Positions 1-12,728 of a DNA stretch of 64,000 nucleotides are shown here, piece by piece. The translations under genes were made by a program, and so were the position numbers. Source of the stretch: Trifolium pratense (Eukaryota > Streptophyta > Magnoliopsida > Fabales > Fabaceae). Under the pieces are notes generated by a model, which saw only the letters and a list, made by a program, of their open reading frames with translations, made no database searches and had not been told where the DNA came from. The first letter of the stretch is position 1. Every line of letters starts with the position of its first letter. The stretch covers positions 6,919,322-6,983,321 of the forward strand of contig NC_060062.1 of the NCBI RefSeq assembly GCF_020283565.1, given 5' to 3'.

Positions 1-393
1 AACAAACATGTATATATAAGAAGGCCAAGTGTACTCTGGTTTCGATTTTCATGATCATATGCAAAAGCAAAAAGAAAAGTAATGTGTGAATTGGACAGTG
101 TGATAGATTATGAACTTTGTTTAAAAAACCACAGCTAGTTTAGTTTTTTGCCTGTACTCAGCTGTTTCAGAATGTTATCCAAGTAACCGACAACTACAAC
201 AGATAAACAAGTCAAACGTTTCATTATAGTTCGTGTGTATGATATAGTAGATAAACACCAAAAAGATAGAATAGGTAAAAAGCTTTAAAAAGATTTGATG
301 ACATTGATATCTCTACGTTCATTACAAAACTTGATCCATGTTTCTATCAATTTCTAATCTAACTCAGATTTACACAACAAAAATAACACTAAC
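1..393 (-). other. Probable intron of the Alfin-like gene
   Basis: Non-coding AT-rich sequence downstream of the exon ending at 394 (donor GT at 392-393 on the minus strand). No PHD-finger cysteine pattern is visible in any frame, so it is best read as the intron before the PHD exon. Confidence 0.6.
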
Positions 394-2451
394 CTTGGTG
401 CTGCCCCGAGATTTGCTTCCACTGTCTACAGTTGGCTTGTCCTTTATTGGCTTCCTCTCAGTTACAACTTCAAACACAGTTGGAAGGTCATTGATCAAGC
501 TAAATAAACGTTTCCTGCCATAAATCAATGGAATCATCAATAGAAAGAGGGAGCCATAAACCCGCTTCAAAGTAGTTGAGGGAAAATCTAAAACAATCAA
601 GTGCGTTAAAATGATAAATCAAACTCAGTTGCATGTATTGCCCTAAATAATCTTTGGAACCTGTAATTCACTTTGTAACACTGGTAAGGAGGGGGGAAAG
701 TATTACTGGTGTGGTGAGAGATAAACCACGTAATTTATCCCATATAATTGTTCAATTGCAAATTGAAGCTAAAAGTTAAAATAGAGTTGCCTTTCACATA
801 ACAGATAACAGTGATGATATCGATGCAATTCAGAAACTACTACAATTACAAGCCTCAGTTACAGCATATCACAAGGTTCTTAAGCATGTTAATTACAGAT
901 AACGAACCAGAAGCAACTTAAGTTACTATAACCACATACTTACTCACTATAGACAGTACAGTACCTTTCATTGCGGTTAAGCCGAGCTCCGAGATAAAAG
1001 GCAACGGAAAGCAACCAAGAATCACTGTGCACAGCAACCAAGGAAAGCCAGTCCCTACGGTTCATGCCATCCCTTGCAAAATTGATTCCGAGAGCTGGCT
1101 CTGGAAGCTCAGGTGGAACTTCCTCTGCAGGAAGAGTCACTTCCCATGATTCATTTGAATGTCCATAGAGACACAAGTTGTCCTTATCTTCAAAACAAAA
1201 AAGCACAATACAGAAACTTTGAAGTCAGTGAAACAAAACAACACAGATTCATAATTTATATTACAAAACCATAAAAACTTTGAGCAATTCCAGCATGAGT
1301 CTAACTCAACCACTTAGGTGTCTGTTAGGTCTCGTATCCAAATTCAAAAATAAAAAAATTGAACTGTCTCACTCTCAGGAACAGGGTTTCAAATAAATGT
1401 CTGCAACCGCAACCTGGGTTGCGTTGCGAGACGGTTTTATGTTACTGAAATCACAACGTAACAGCAATGAGACCACATTTGACAGTAATTCTCTACAATG
1501 CCAAGGAACGCAAAGCAACCCACCCGCTGTTTAAAATCTTGCTCAAAAGAATAACAATTTCACAAGACCAAAAGACCATAAACAGCTAGGATTATTAGCA
1601 CACAAAATCACACTATTCTAAAACAGTTAGCAAACACTCAATTATTAGTTATATAGATAGGGGTTTGCTCAATCCAAAGGAGTAAGATCCAAAAATATTG
1701 ATCAACTAAAATCCTAAAATCATCATAGCACAGACATCAGACACAACATACTGACATGTTGACACCAATAATAATTTGAGAAAATGCCATAATTCATAAT
1801 AATTTGAGAGCCTTCTAATTTGAAAAGTGTATGTGCTTCATAGATTAAAATCCATTACCAATCTTAAATTAATAGATTATTAGTTTGTTTCTGGATGTAT
1901 TTATTTATTTTAATAACTAATAACTGACAAACTGTCTTGTAGTTAAAAGGTAGTAACTGATGTGTGTCAGTTCATGCCTAAATAAATAAATAAATAAAAA
2001 CAAACAAAAATATAAAAATTAAAAAACACATGGGACATACTAAACTTTGACTTTATTTTTTCCTCAATTTCTCCAAAAATAAAAGATAACTCTCTCAGCT
2101 ATAACAACTCGTCAACTCTACAATTTCACACAGAAACAATAAAATTGAAAAACAAAACAAACAAAAAATCGAAAAAAAATTATATTTTTAGATAAATTAT
2201 AAAATATTAGTTCAGATCTTCAACTACCCATTTACCTGGATCACAGAGTGCGTAGAACTCATCAACATCTGAAACAAAAATCCAAAAAAAAAAATATTGG
2301 TTAGTTGAAAATTTGAAAAATCGAAGAAAAAAAAATTGGAATTGAATTGAGTGAATATACCTTGAGTTAAAGCACGAACGATACCATCTCTACGAGAACT
2401 GAAATCTTTGAAGATCTCTTCAACGGTGCGAGGACTTGACCCCATTTCCAT
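394..2451 (-). CDS. Alfin-like PHD-finger protein, 5' part (3' end outside window)
   Basis: The protein is an Alfin-like (AL) nuclear factor; the family binds H3K4me3 through a C-terminal PHD finger. Coding exons read by eye are 2361-2451, 2236-2268, 965-1187 and 394-514, all with GT-AG borders and matching phases. They encode the N-terminal Alfin domain: PRTVEEIF, then [16 protein letters not shown], the family hallmark [35 protein letters not shown] and [16 protein letters not shown], followed by the basic, serine-rich linker. The PHD finger itself is not seen in 1-393, so the last exon or exons must lie before base 1. Start: ATG at 2449-2451 (MEMGSS); the second Met two codons later is an alternative. 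The frame is intact and nothing suggests a pseudogene. The family assignment is secure; which AL paralogue it is cannot be told. Confidence 0.93.
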
Positions 2452-2822
2452 AAAACCTAATTTGAGATCTACGCGATTAGGGTTAGGATTTGAGAAGGTT
2501 CTAGAAATTGAGATGAACGGTGTTGATGAATTTGAAGTTTCAGTTAGAAGAGACTACTAAGCCATGAGAAAAGATCGATCGTAATGGAAAGAAAAGAACC
2601 TAATGAGAGAGAGAGAGTGAGGTTGGAAAAATAAATATACGAAAATAAAAATAAGAGTATAGTTATGTAGTGTGTTTACTTTTTAGAGCTTATATTTAGG
2701 ACTTTTATAATTAGGGTTAATTTTGGTCGTTGGATTAATCCTAACGGTTGGGAATTTAATTTTAATTGTTGGATTAATTTGATTTGGATTGGTTGTGTTA
2801 ATAATCTTAATGGTTAGCTTAT

Positions 2823-3205
2823 GGGTGTGTTTGGTAACACAAATAAGTTAGCTTATAGCTTATTACATGAGCTTATAAGCTTGTTTCAAAAAATTAAAGG
2901 TGTTTGGTAAAAAGCTTTTTTTACTAGCTTATAGTTTTTTTTTCATATGCTATTTCAAGTAGCGTGTGAGCTTATAGCTTATAGCTTTTTACACTTTATT
3001 TCATTTTTACCCTTTAATTTAATAATTACCCACTTTAAAAAAGAAATTACCCACTAACAATTATGTCATTTTATATTTATTAACCACTTTAAAAGCTAAT
3101 TTTACCAAACACTTTAATTTCAATTAGCTAGCTTTTCAGCTATCAGCTATCAGCTAGCTTATCAGCTATCAGCTAGCTTATAGCTTATTTTTACCAAACA
3201 GACCC
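2823..3205. mobile_element. MITE, PIF/Harbinger (Tourist-like)
   Basis: A 383-bp AT-rich non-coding element with imperfect terminal inverted repeats. The left end is GGGTGTGTTTGGTAA and the right end, complemented, is GGGTCTGTTTGGTAA. It is flanked by a 3-bp direct repeat TAT (2820-2822 and 3206-3208). The interior is dominated by repeats of AGCTTATAGCTTAT and CAGCTATCAGCTAGC. These ends and the 3-bp duplication fit Tourist-type MITEs. It lies upstream of the Alfin-like gene. Confidence 0.7.
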
Positions 3206-4870
3206 TATCAAAAAAAAACTTAATGGTTATGAATTACGGTGCGTTTGACCCTTTTTTTTTTTGTTTAAAAGTTACTTTAAGCTTAAAAAAAAATCTTAAT
3301 GGTTATGATATTAATTTTGATTGTTGGTTTGATTTGGTGATTGAAGTATGGTTGGAAGGAATTGGATTTTGTGCGGTTGATTATGTAGTTAGTAAATTTG
3401 GATCGTCTGATTTTGTTCGGACGATTTACATGTGATTGACTGCACTGCAGTTAGTATATTTGTGAATTTACTGAACCTCTATCCATGGTTGGAATGGTGT
3501 AATGAGTTGAAAATTAATTTGATTAATCTAACGATTTATGTATGGTTAAAATGACTATGTATAAAATTCAATAGGTAGGAGATACATTAATTTTGATCGT
3601 TAAATTATTTCGACAGTTGATATATGGTTGGAATGATATGTGTATACTTTGAGTTTGACTTTAATTGTTGGATTAATTCACCCAAATAAAATATTTAGTT
3701 TCACAAATAAAAATTATATTTTCTTAAATGAATATCATTTACCTCGAGAGAATTAGTCTCTGCAGTTGTGCGTGGAGAATAATTTTAGTTTACCAAAAAA
3801 AATTATATTTTTGTATTGACTTAACTCTTAATTACGGTCTTAGTTCCTCTATTTTTATTTACTCATTCAAATCACCCAATTTTGATCCCTCTCTCGTATT
3901 TTTATTTTTAAACTTGAAAAAATGATGATATATTATATTTGAATTGAAGTTTTTAGAGAATTTTCTTATAATTTCATATGGGTGTTAATTATTTTACATC
4001 ATCATATTGTGTGATACATCATTTAAAAGGCACATCAGCATTTGCGAGTAAATTTATTTAACGAAAAGACCCCAATTAAATGATTTTAAAATGAGAAATC
4101 AATTTTATAAGTAAATGAAATTTAAATAAGATGACAAAAATTATAATAAATTTTCTTTGATATTTACATATTGAGTTGACACCTTCTATTGTTGAGATGT
4201 CTTTCAAGTGCAACCCCTCCCTCTAGTTTCACTCTTAAGCCTTTGCTTGTATACGTTTTTAATCACACATCTATATGTTTGAATTCAGCTCTAGAAATGC
4301 AACGTTATCAAAACTCTTGGTTTAATTATGTTCAGTATAGTCCTATTATGGTTTGGGATGGGAGATTAAGAGATTAATGTATGCACTTTGCATGCAGATG
4401 ACTTTTAGTTTAATCACACAAAAGATACTTAAAAAAATTAGGATAGTTAATCTATCATTCAAAAGTTTCATCTTGTGTAAATTTATTTATTTATTATTTT
4501 GGTTACATATAAATTTATTAAGTTAATGAAGACACAATTCAACATTATTTCTCAAGCTCTCACTTCCAAGATACCTTAGTATTTTCATGCTCTTAAAATA
4601 ATACATGCAAATATTATTAGATTAATGTCAATTTTGTTAGATGACCCTTTAATTTATTCATTGGTTTAGTCCAAATTTATTTCTTTAGTTTAGATGACCC
4701 TAATGGTTTAGTCCGAATTCATTCATTGATTTATGTGTTTTTCTTTCCTCCCTTTTACTTTCACTAAAATCAAACACATCATGAAGAGTCACCGATGCAA
4801 TTAAACTAATATTTTATAATTAAGTATAATAAAATAAATTTTTGAATTGATGGTAAAAATAGTTTTGACA
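3206..4870. other. Intergenic, no gene seen
   Basis: AT-rich spacer. Short ORFs occur but none shows a recognisable family pattern or splice context. Confidence 0.6.
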
Positions 4871-5407
4871 AAAGTAGCTTGGACAGCAAGCCTGCCACCA
4901 GACGCTTTAAATGTAACATAGATGTTTCTTTCTTATCTCAATATAATAAAGTGAGAATTGACATATGCATTAGAGACGAGCTTTGAGTCTTTGTCTTGGC
5001 TATGTATAATCAATTTATTCCTATGTGTGCGGTTCATATTGGAGAAGCTTTTGGCTTACTCTATGCTCTTACTTGGGTTCATGAGTTAAACTTGGGACCG
5101 GTTGATTTTGGGCTCAATTCAAAGAAAGTGGTAGACAGATTCCATGCACGTACACATGATGCTACTGAGTTCGGTGATATAATCACACATTGTAAGAGTC
5201 TTTTTTCCCAATTTTACAATAACTCTCGTGTTGAGTTTGTTAGGCAACACGCAAATGAGGTTGCTCATAGTTTAGCTAAGGCGGCCACATCTTTAGCTAG
5301 TCCCCAAATTTTGGTTGATATACCATATTGTATTGAACATATCCTGATTAATGAAATGCTATAAACACATTTACGTAAAAAGTAAAAAAAAAAAGTAGTT
5401 TGGACAG
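4871..5407 (+). mobile_element. 5'-truncated L1-type LINE with 16-bp TSD; RNase H-like pseudogene
   Basis: The element body (4887 to about 5391) encodes the C-terminal RNase H-like domain (RVT_3 type) of a plant L1 ORF2: RFKCNIDVSF, ICIRDE, GEAFGLLYALTWVHEL, then ANEVAHSLAKAATSLAS, ending NEML and stop at 5362-5364. An in-frame TGA near 4984 breaks it. A poly(A) run follows at about 5384-5394. Flanks are AAAGTAGCTTGGACAG (4871-4886) and AAAGTAGTTTGGACAG (5392-5407), a 16-bp target-site duplication with one mismatch. This is a textbook target-primed, 5'-truncated insertion. The same C-terminus occurs in the larger LINE at 54423-56131. Confidence 0.88.
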
Positions 5408-5595
5408 TTGCAGTTTGATGAGGAACCTGCACATTACATTGCAGAATTCTTCACTAGTCAAAAAGGAATATCTCAAAAGCAGGGAAAGTTGAATCTCAAA
5501 ACAATAATCCACTGTATGTTCAGTTTCAAGCTATTACATTTGGTTTAATATCCATGCCATTATAAAATTCTCCACTTTGATTAATTACTTTTGAG

Positions 5596-5897
5596 AAAAT
5601 TACATCTTTAATCTCTTAACTTAATTTCAGTTAACACTTTAGTTTTTCATTTTTTTTATAAGTCATTTTGTCATGTTTGGATATAAATTCTAAGTTTCAA
5701 ATTTATAGTTTTCTTTCTTTGTTTGCAAAATCATAAATATATCTTATACAGTAAAAGAAAATTATAGATTTAAAGTTTAAAAAATTATATACAAACATGA
5801 ATAAAGGACAAAAAAACCAAAAAATTACGTAAAAAAAATAATATAAAAGACTAAATCCTTGCATAAAATTAAATTAAAGGACTAAAGATGTAATTTT
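5596..5897. repeat. Fold-back MITE-like element
   Basis: The two ends are inverted copies of AAAATTACATCTTTA followed by related AT-rich subterminal sequence, enclosing about 300 bp with no coding potential. A related but more diverged sequence lies near 10010-10270. The superfamily is uncertain because no clear target duplication was found. Confidence 0.5.
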
Positions 5898-6639
5898 ACG
5901 ATTATATCTTTATGCCTTTGCTGCCAAACTCAAGGAAATGGAAGCATAATGCAAGATAAGGATAGTAAAGAATTAGTTTAGTGACCTCTTACATTCACCA
6001 CCAAATATGTTAACTACCAATCTTGTGTGAAGATTGTATTTGCCTATTTGGAGTGTATGCAGTTAGAAATTCGTGCTTTCATGCGACATCGGTGATTGTT
6101 TGATCAAGATTGGACAACGCAAAAAACATGCAGATTTTGGTTTATTTGTTTTAAATCTAAAATACCAAATTTAAAATCTAGACCATCACAAATGCTCATT
6201 GAAGCCCCGAGTCCTGACCGCATGAGTGCACGTATTTCTGACTGCATGTAATACAAATGAGTGAACTCTCATCTTTCAACAGTAAATTGTTAAGTGTAGA
6301 GAGGTTGATGAAATTGTTGAAAAGAATAATGATAAAAATGAAAAATAAAAGAAATATAGATCCAAATATCCAAACACAGAAATTGAATCCCACCAAAACT
6401 TTTCACATAAACAAGTAAGCCACAAGTAAGCCAGGTGATTAAGAGAATTATTCACTCAGAAGACCAGAAACTAAATAACATATGAAACAACAAACAAATA
6501 ACAAACTTCTAATAAACTGTTCCTAGTTGAAAAATAGTTCACAAACGCCACGAATTTCCAATTGATTGAAAACCGCAAATAAAATTAAATTCCAATCGAT
6601 CACGGTTTCATATATGGTAGGGAGAAAAACCATCGGTGT

Positions 6640-9565
6640 CTATGAAGATGTCAATAATCGCTTGATGCCAGTCTTCTGCTCTGATGTAAGTCTAGATGGA
6701 AACTTAACGTTGAACTTGATTCTCAAGTTTCCCCTTTTGGAAGGTTCCTTAGGAATCGGCATACCCTCTCCTTTAACAACTTCTTCATACGATGGACTAA
6801 TGATGGTGTTGACGGGGACCGTAAGATTCCTCCCGTCAAGGGTTGCTATTTGCGCTGTGTAACCTGTCAGAGCTTCTACAAGAGAGATCTTTTGAGTAAC
6901 AACAAGATCATTGCCATCCCTCTTGAAGAGGCTATGAGGCTTCTCGTCGATAATAAAAACAAGGTCTGCAGGTATAAGTCCTCTTTGTTCATTTCCCTTC
7001 TCTGGAAAGGTTATTTTTGTTCCTTTCTTCCAACCTGGCTTGATCTCAATGGTTAGAATTTCCTCGACTGTGGTAGGCCTCCTTCAGAATAAGAAAATAT
7101 ACAGTTGATTAGTTCTATGGCAATTCAATTCACACCTATAATTTGCTGTTACTTTTGAACAGTGACGTCAAATAGTGGCACTATAGCATCGCAGAAATGT
7201 AACAAACTGCTATTGTTCTACGATACACAATTTAGTACAAAGAGATGTCAACTAACGTCTATTGTAGTGCTATAGCACTGAAGCGTAGAGGAATTTGAAC
7301 AAATCACTATTTTTCATGATCTGCAATTGACAACACTGCCTTTGAATACATCCTATCCTATGTGAACTTCATGTTGACAGATAAAACAAAAAATGACGTA
7401 CAAAAACATTGTATAAAGTGCAAAGTGAATGACTTCAGTTAGCATGAAATGGGAAAGATGAATTCTCACTCGCTGAGATGTAACATCAGTCTAAAAAACT
7501 TCTGAGTCTGGACTGTTACATATATACTAAAGAATTATGCACAGCGTTTAAACTTTAGACATGGTCAATTTTGAATCTGGACTGTTTCAAATTTTCGCAT
7601 ATCAATTTTGATGAAGTTTCAAATTATCACTTAAACGTGTCTGATTGCATGTTCTGCATTATTTTAATAGCGGCTTTAGTAGTCACATCACAACTAACTA
7701 GTTTGAATGAATAATGCAAATTATAAAATGCAATTCATAAACATGATGAAGAAGGTTGGTCTACAGCTACTGTGATAAGATGTAGATGCCAGCAAATTAT
7801 AATTTTTTTTAATGAAACGGCATATAGAAAGGTAATGTGCACAGAACTAAAAGTATAAGAACTTCATATAGATCAAAGATTTCAGATTCTCAAGTCCCAA
7901 TCCATCGCAAAACCTGCCACTTTATTATGGCCTGTTTGGATTGCCTTATTTGAACTTATCTATTGGCAATTGACATAAGCAAACGTTGAGATTGTTCGAG
8001 AGAGCTTATGGAAACAGTTTATGACATGTCCATAAGCTGTTTTCAGCTTATTTGCATAAGCTCTCCAAGGTAACTTATCAAGATAGCATATGAAAACAAC
8101 TTATAGGAAAACATTTTGACTTTATTTTAACTTTTGTTATAGAAATGGCTTATACACAAACGTTTAATTAAGTTGTTTATCCAAACTGAGACTATCAAAA
8201 CAGAGCCTTAGTGGAAAATTGATTATTTAGAGCATATAATAAAGAAAATGTATACTATGAAAATGACCATAAACCAACAACACATAACAAAAGTGAATCA
8301 TCGAACCAGACTTTGAATTCAATAATTTAAATATGTCCAATAAAACCAAAGCAACTAGGTTAATATAGGAAAAAGATGGAAGCAGGTTAAACTAGAAAGC
8401 TCACCCACTAGAATCAGAAACATCCCTGGAAATCTTCATTTTTTTGGTGGTCCCTTTATACAAATCCTCCAAACTGCATGGCAATGTTCTCTCAATCGGT
8501 GCACTTTTCCTCGGCGCATTGCCGGATCCTTCACCAGCCGCATTCCGAAACGAAGAGAAAAGGTCATCCCTAAACATTCCGCTCGGAAAGCCAGAAGCAC
8601 CAGGATGACCACCCATTCCACCACCAAAGGGTCTTTGAAACCCGAAGAACTCCGAAAATATGTCATCCGCACTTCTCGGATTGAACCGGAACATCGTCGG
8701 CCCATCGCTGGCATCAGAAAATCCACCCGCACCTTGCGGAGGCACCTGCCCCTTCAATCCCTCCTCACCATATTGATCATACACAGCTCTCTTTTGTGGA
8801 TCACTCAAAACCTATTCAAAAATCAAATCACTAGCAAAAACAAACAATTCCAAAATGATTCTAATCACAAGAAAACACAACATTTTCACCCCCAACATTT
8901 CAAATTGTAATCTTAAACCTCTCACCACACTGATCATACACTTCTCTCATTTGTTGATCACTCAAAAGTCAACCTAATCACAAGCAAAACAAAAAAACCA
9001 ACACAATTCCTAAATCACAAGAAAATAATAATTAAACATCCCAATGTTTCAAATTGCAACACCCAAACCCCACAATTCCAAATGACTCAAAAACACAAAA
9101 TTAAACACCCCATCATTCCAAATTGCATCCCCAAAACCCTATAATTCTAAATTATTCTAAATCACAATAAAAACACAAAATAAAATAACCCATCAATTCA
9201 AATTGCAACCCCAGAACCCCAAAATTTCCAAATTATCCAAAATCACAATAAAAATACAACCTTTAACACCCCCAAATTCCAAACAACAACCCCAAAACCC
9301 CAAAAATTAAAACTTTACAAAAAAAGTTCACAACCCAATTAACATTACATAAAGTAAATTGAAAAATAGAAAATGGGGTATCAAAAAATGCAAAACATAC
9401 ATCATAAGCTTCTGAGATTTGCTTGAATTTGGCTTCAGCATCTTTTTTGTTATTAGGGTTCTTATCAGGGTGCCATTTCATGGCAAGTTTGCGATAAGCT
9501 TTTTTGAGATCATCATCTTTGGCATTACGATCTACCTGAAGGACTTTATAGTAATCAACACCCAT
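6640..9565 (-). CDS. DnaJ / Hsp40 co-chaperone, class II (DNAJB type)
   Basis: A co-chaperone that stimulates Hsp70 ATPase and hands over clients, probably cytosolic. Exons read by eye are 9401-9565, 8405-8811 and 6640-7081; they total 1014 bp and join in frame to 337 aa plus stop. The J domain is at residues 4-68 with the catalytic HPD loop at 32-34 (WHPDKNP). A Gly/Phe-rich stretch spans about 75-160 ([18 protein letters not shown]), and the C-terminal substrate-binding beta domains run from about 160 to 335 ([50 protein letters not shown]). There is no CxxCxGxG zinc region, so it is class II, close to Sis1/DNAJB1 and Arabidopsis At5g01390 or At3g08910 (from memory). Start: ATG at 9563-9565 directly before VDYYKVL. 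The frame is intact, and introns of 589 and 1323 bp separate the exons. Confidence 0.95.
7928..8213. repeat. Possible MITE in intron 2 of the DnaJ gene
   Basis: The segment starts GGCCTGTTTGGAT and ends with sequence that complements to GGCTCTGTTTTGATAG, enclosing AGCTTATT-type AT-rich repeats like those of the MITE at 2823. No clean target duplication was found, so this is tentative. Confidence 0.35.
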
Positions 9566-10378
9566 CTCCGATTTGGGTTGTTACCGGAGAGAAAGAACAA
9601 TGTGTGTGTTCGTGTGTGTCACCGGTGGAAAAGAATAATAATGAGCTGAAACAAAAAATATAACATATCCAAATAATGTATACAAATAGTATATCTGGGT
9701 TCAACAAAAATAAAAAATAAAAATATACATGTACTACTTTGATGTCACCTAGTACTAGTAGGATTAGGATTAGACTTAGACCCAACTTTATCATGCTCTA
9801 GTATTATTATTTGGTAAAATTATCATTTTTTATTTGAAATTTTGAAATTATTGGTAAAATTATCATTAATATGTACTCAAAATTGTAGTTTAACCGGTAA
9901 AAAATAGCGAAGAAATTGTTATCGGATGTCATGGATGAGGTTCAAATTTCGATTATTCCATTTATGTGTGAGTTTATAATGATTTTGTCATTTTATCTAA
10001 TTACTATAAAAATTATTGTTGGTCTCTTAATTTAATTTCAAACAATAATTTAACTTTTTTATTAAAATTTTCAATGTTTAAATTAGATTTTAAACTTTTT
10101 AAATTTATAATTTTCTTTTTTCATTTGCACTCAATTATAAATATATGTTATGTTTCAAAATAAATTTAGATTTAAAGTTTAGAAAATCATGTACAAACCC
10201 CGTAAAAAAAATGATATACAAACATGAAAAAAAGAAGCTAGAATGACGTAAAAAATGACAAATAATTAATTTTTTATCTTCTTATTATTAAAAATAAATA
10301 TAAATTTAAAAGGAAAAAAAAATATTTTCCATTTAGAAACCAATCACAGTTCACCGATATAACATAGAGTTAAATAGT

Positions 10379-10513
10379 ATTCCCGTGAACTTAGCTCATT
10401 TGGTAAGGACATCGGTATTTTATATATAGAAGTCGGGATTCGAACCCCGAACATTTCACTTATTCGCCTTTGAAAAGGTGAATTTTTTAGACATTAAACT
10501 ATCTGATAAAAAA
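10379..10513 (+). mobile_element. tRNA-derived SINE with 18-bp perfect TSD
   Basis: A degenerate A box (AACTTAGCTCATTTGGT) and B box (GGATTCGAACCCC) mark a tRNA-derived head, followed by a short tail and A-rich end. Perfect 18-bp direct repeats AACATAGAGTTAAATAGT flank it (10361-10378 and 10514-10531). Related copies are at 29364-29485 and 30855-30996. Confidence 0.85.
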
Positions 10514-12193
10514 AACATAGAGTTAAATAGTTGTCTTTATTTAAAAATTGTTAAACATAATGTGACAAATTAAGAGTGAATGTGAATGTAAAATAATTTT
10601 ATATTTACTATGCATATTTATTAATTTCAATAGTAAAATGTAAAAATTAATTCGCATATATTGTTAGTATAAATATATTTTACATTGTGGATTAATTGTA
10701 ATAGTCTTCTTCTTCAATGAATGAATATCCTTAGTTAGTGCTTTATCTAATGTTTCCAATTCTCAAATCAAACAATTTTTGTTGTTTATCTCCTAACATG
10801 ACCGATTAACGATTGATATCTTTACACTTTTTTGTTTTCTTGGTACACCATATACTCATAATTATTTTTAAGGATTTTAGTTTCTATAAAAAGACAACCA
10901 ACCACCGATAATTTAAATCTGTTATTGATTTGTGTTACTCAATCTGACCTAACAATGTGTTGAAGTAAAAGATCTAATGAATAATGATGTCTTGTATGTA
11001 GCTACACTATATTTGGTATGCATAATAATAAAATAAATTTTTAGAATATATTATGACTCTCCGGTTGTTTGGTGTAACTACTATATTCATAAATAAATAT
11101 ATGGTTATCAATAGACCTTTCTTTTTTTATTAAAAATTAACAATTGAGTTTCCTCAAGATAGGACAAAATAGAGACTTTCATTTATAAAATCTGATAGGT
11201 TAAGAACATAAAATAATTCAATTCAGACTATATTTGGTAAAATATTGTATCAGCGGATATTATAATTAATTGGTTTATTGGCAAAATATTGAATTTAATA
11301 GATAAACTTTTATGGTTTCAATTATCTCTTATATTGAGGATTGAAGATACTAGTTAGAAGGAATATATTAAATATAATTAGCAGAGGCTTCTCTACATGC
11401 GGCTAAGTATTTACATACGTCTTTGTAAGCGTTTCTATATTTGGACATTATCAACAAAACATGTTGTATGACTCGGGGGTATTCGAGCCAACTGCGTACG
11501 ATTAGCCGGCCTTGCGGCGAAATACTTTTGATACAATTATTAATTTCACTTTAATACACTTTCACTCTCCATCATCATGGTGTTGAACAAAAACTCTAAT
11601 ACCATTTGTCTGAAAGTTTGGATAACACCGGAATCATGGTAAATACATGACAATAAAGATACAAATACACATGCACATCTTCATATGAAGTTTCAAACAT
11701 TGAGTATACAAGTTCTTTTCCTTCTCTTATATGTTATTAATTTAGTTTATTTATAATTGATGTAAGACTAACAACTCAACTCTCACACTTGAATTCATCA
11801 TTGTTGGAGTTTAAGTTTGGTTGGGTAGTTCGACATTGGTTCAAATTTCAAAATATGTTAAATGAATGATATATGAGATAACTTGTGTACTTAAGGTTTA
11901 GATTAGAGATGAGGTGTTTAGGTATCTTTATTGTCCATATCAACTCACACCGAACCAACATCTGATGCTAGAATCTGGTTCGGTGTGATGAGGAATTGGG
12001 AGTGAATCCATGTGAAATGAATTATTGTATCAAAATTCTTTATGGAGGTGGAGTTACACCTTACACGACATGTTTGGTTGGTTGATAACGTGCAATTATA
12101 TATATGTGAAGGGGATATTATTGTTAGAGTTTAAGTATGAGTAATTAGTCTCAAATCAACTAGAAATAGACTAATATATAAAAGACTTGACTT

Positions 12194-12728
12194 CAGGGAC
12201 GGATCCAAGAATTTATAAAATGGGGGGCCGAAAAATGTAATACTTCCTCGGTCTTTAATTTTTTTTGTCTTTTAACCTTTGAGCACACATGTTAAAAAAA
12301 ATTACATTACAAGGTTAGATTTTTTTTTACCCTTAATTCATTTGACGCCTACTTTTAATTTTTATAAGTATACAAATTAAAGGAAAAGTTCTTAATTAGA
12401 TTGTTTGAGAGAACCTGAACTTAATTCATGTGTGTTAGACAATTTTTAGTTAATTTTTACTTACTTTTTTACTGAACTTCAAATTACTAGAATCTCAAAA
12501 TAGTTAACAACCAAAAATCAATTAAACTAAAATATATTATTGATTATTATACACACAAAGTTGGACACATATAATTTAATTTTATCACTAAACAGAACAA
12601 TTGCAAGCTTGGAATCATGGTTATATATTATTAGTAGTATTATATATCATTATCATTATTAAGTATATGATAACAAGAGGGAGGGAGGGGCCCAAACCCC
12701 TGCTTGCCCCTCTGTAAATCCGTCCCTG
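12194..12728. mobile_element. Non-autonomous hAT-like DNA transposon
   Basis: A 535-bp element with 11-bp perfect terminal inverted repeats CAGGGACGGAT. It is flanked by an 8-bp duplication with one mismatch, CTTGACTT (12186-12193) and CTTGACTC (12729-12736). An 8-bp duplication and CAGGG ends are typical of hAT. No transposase reading frame is present. Confidence 0.8.

Noticed and set aside
8605..8910. 101-codon plus-strand ORF over the DnaJ gene
   Set aside because: Shadow of DnaJ exon 2 in antisense; the sense frame carries a clear conserved protein.
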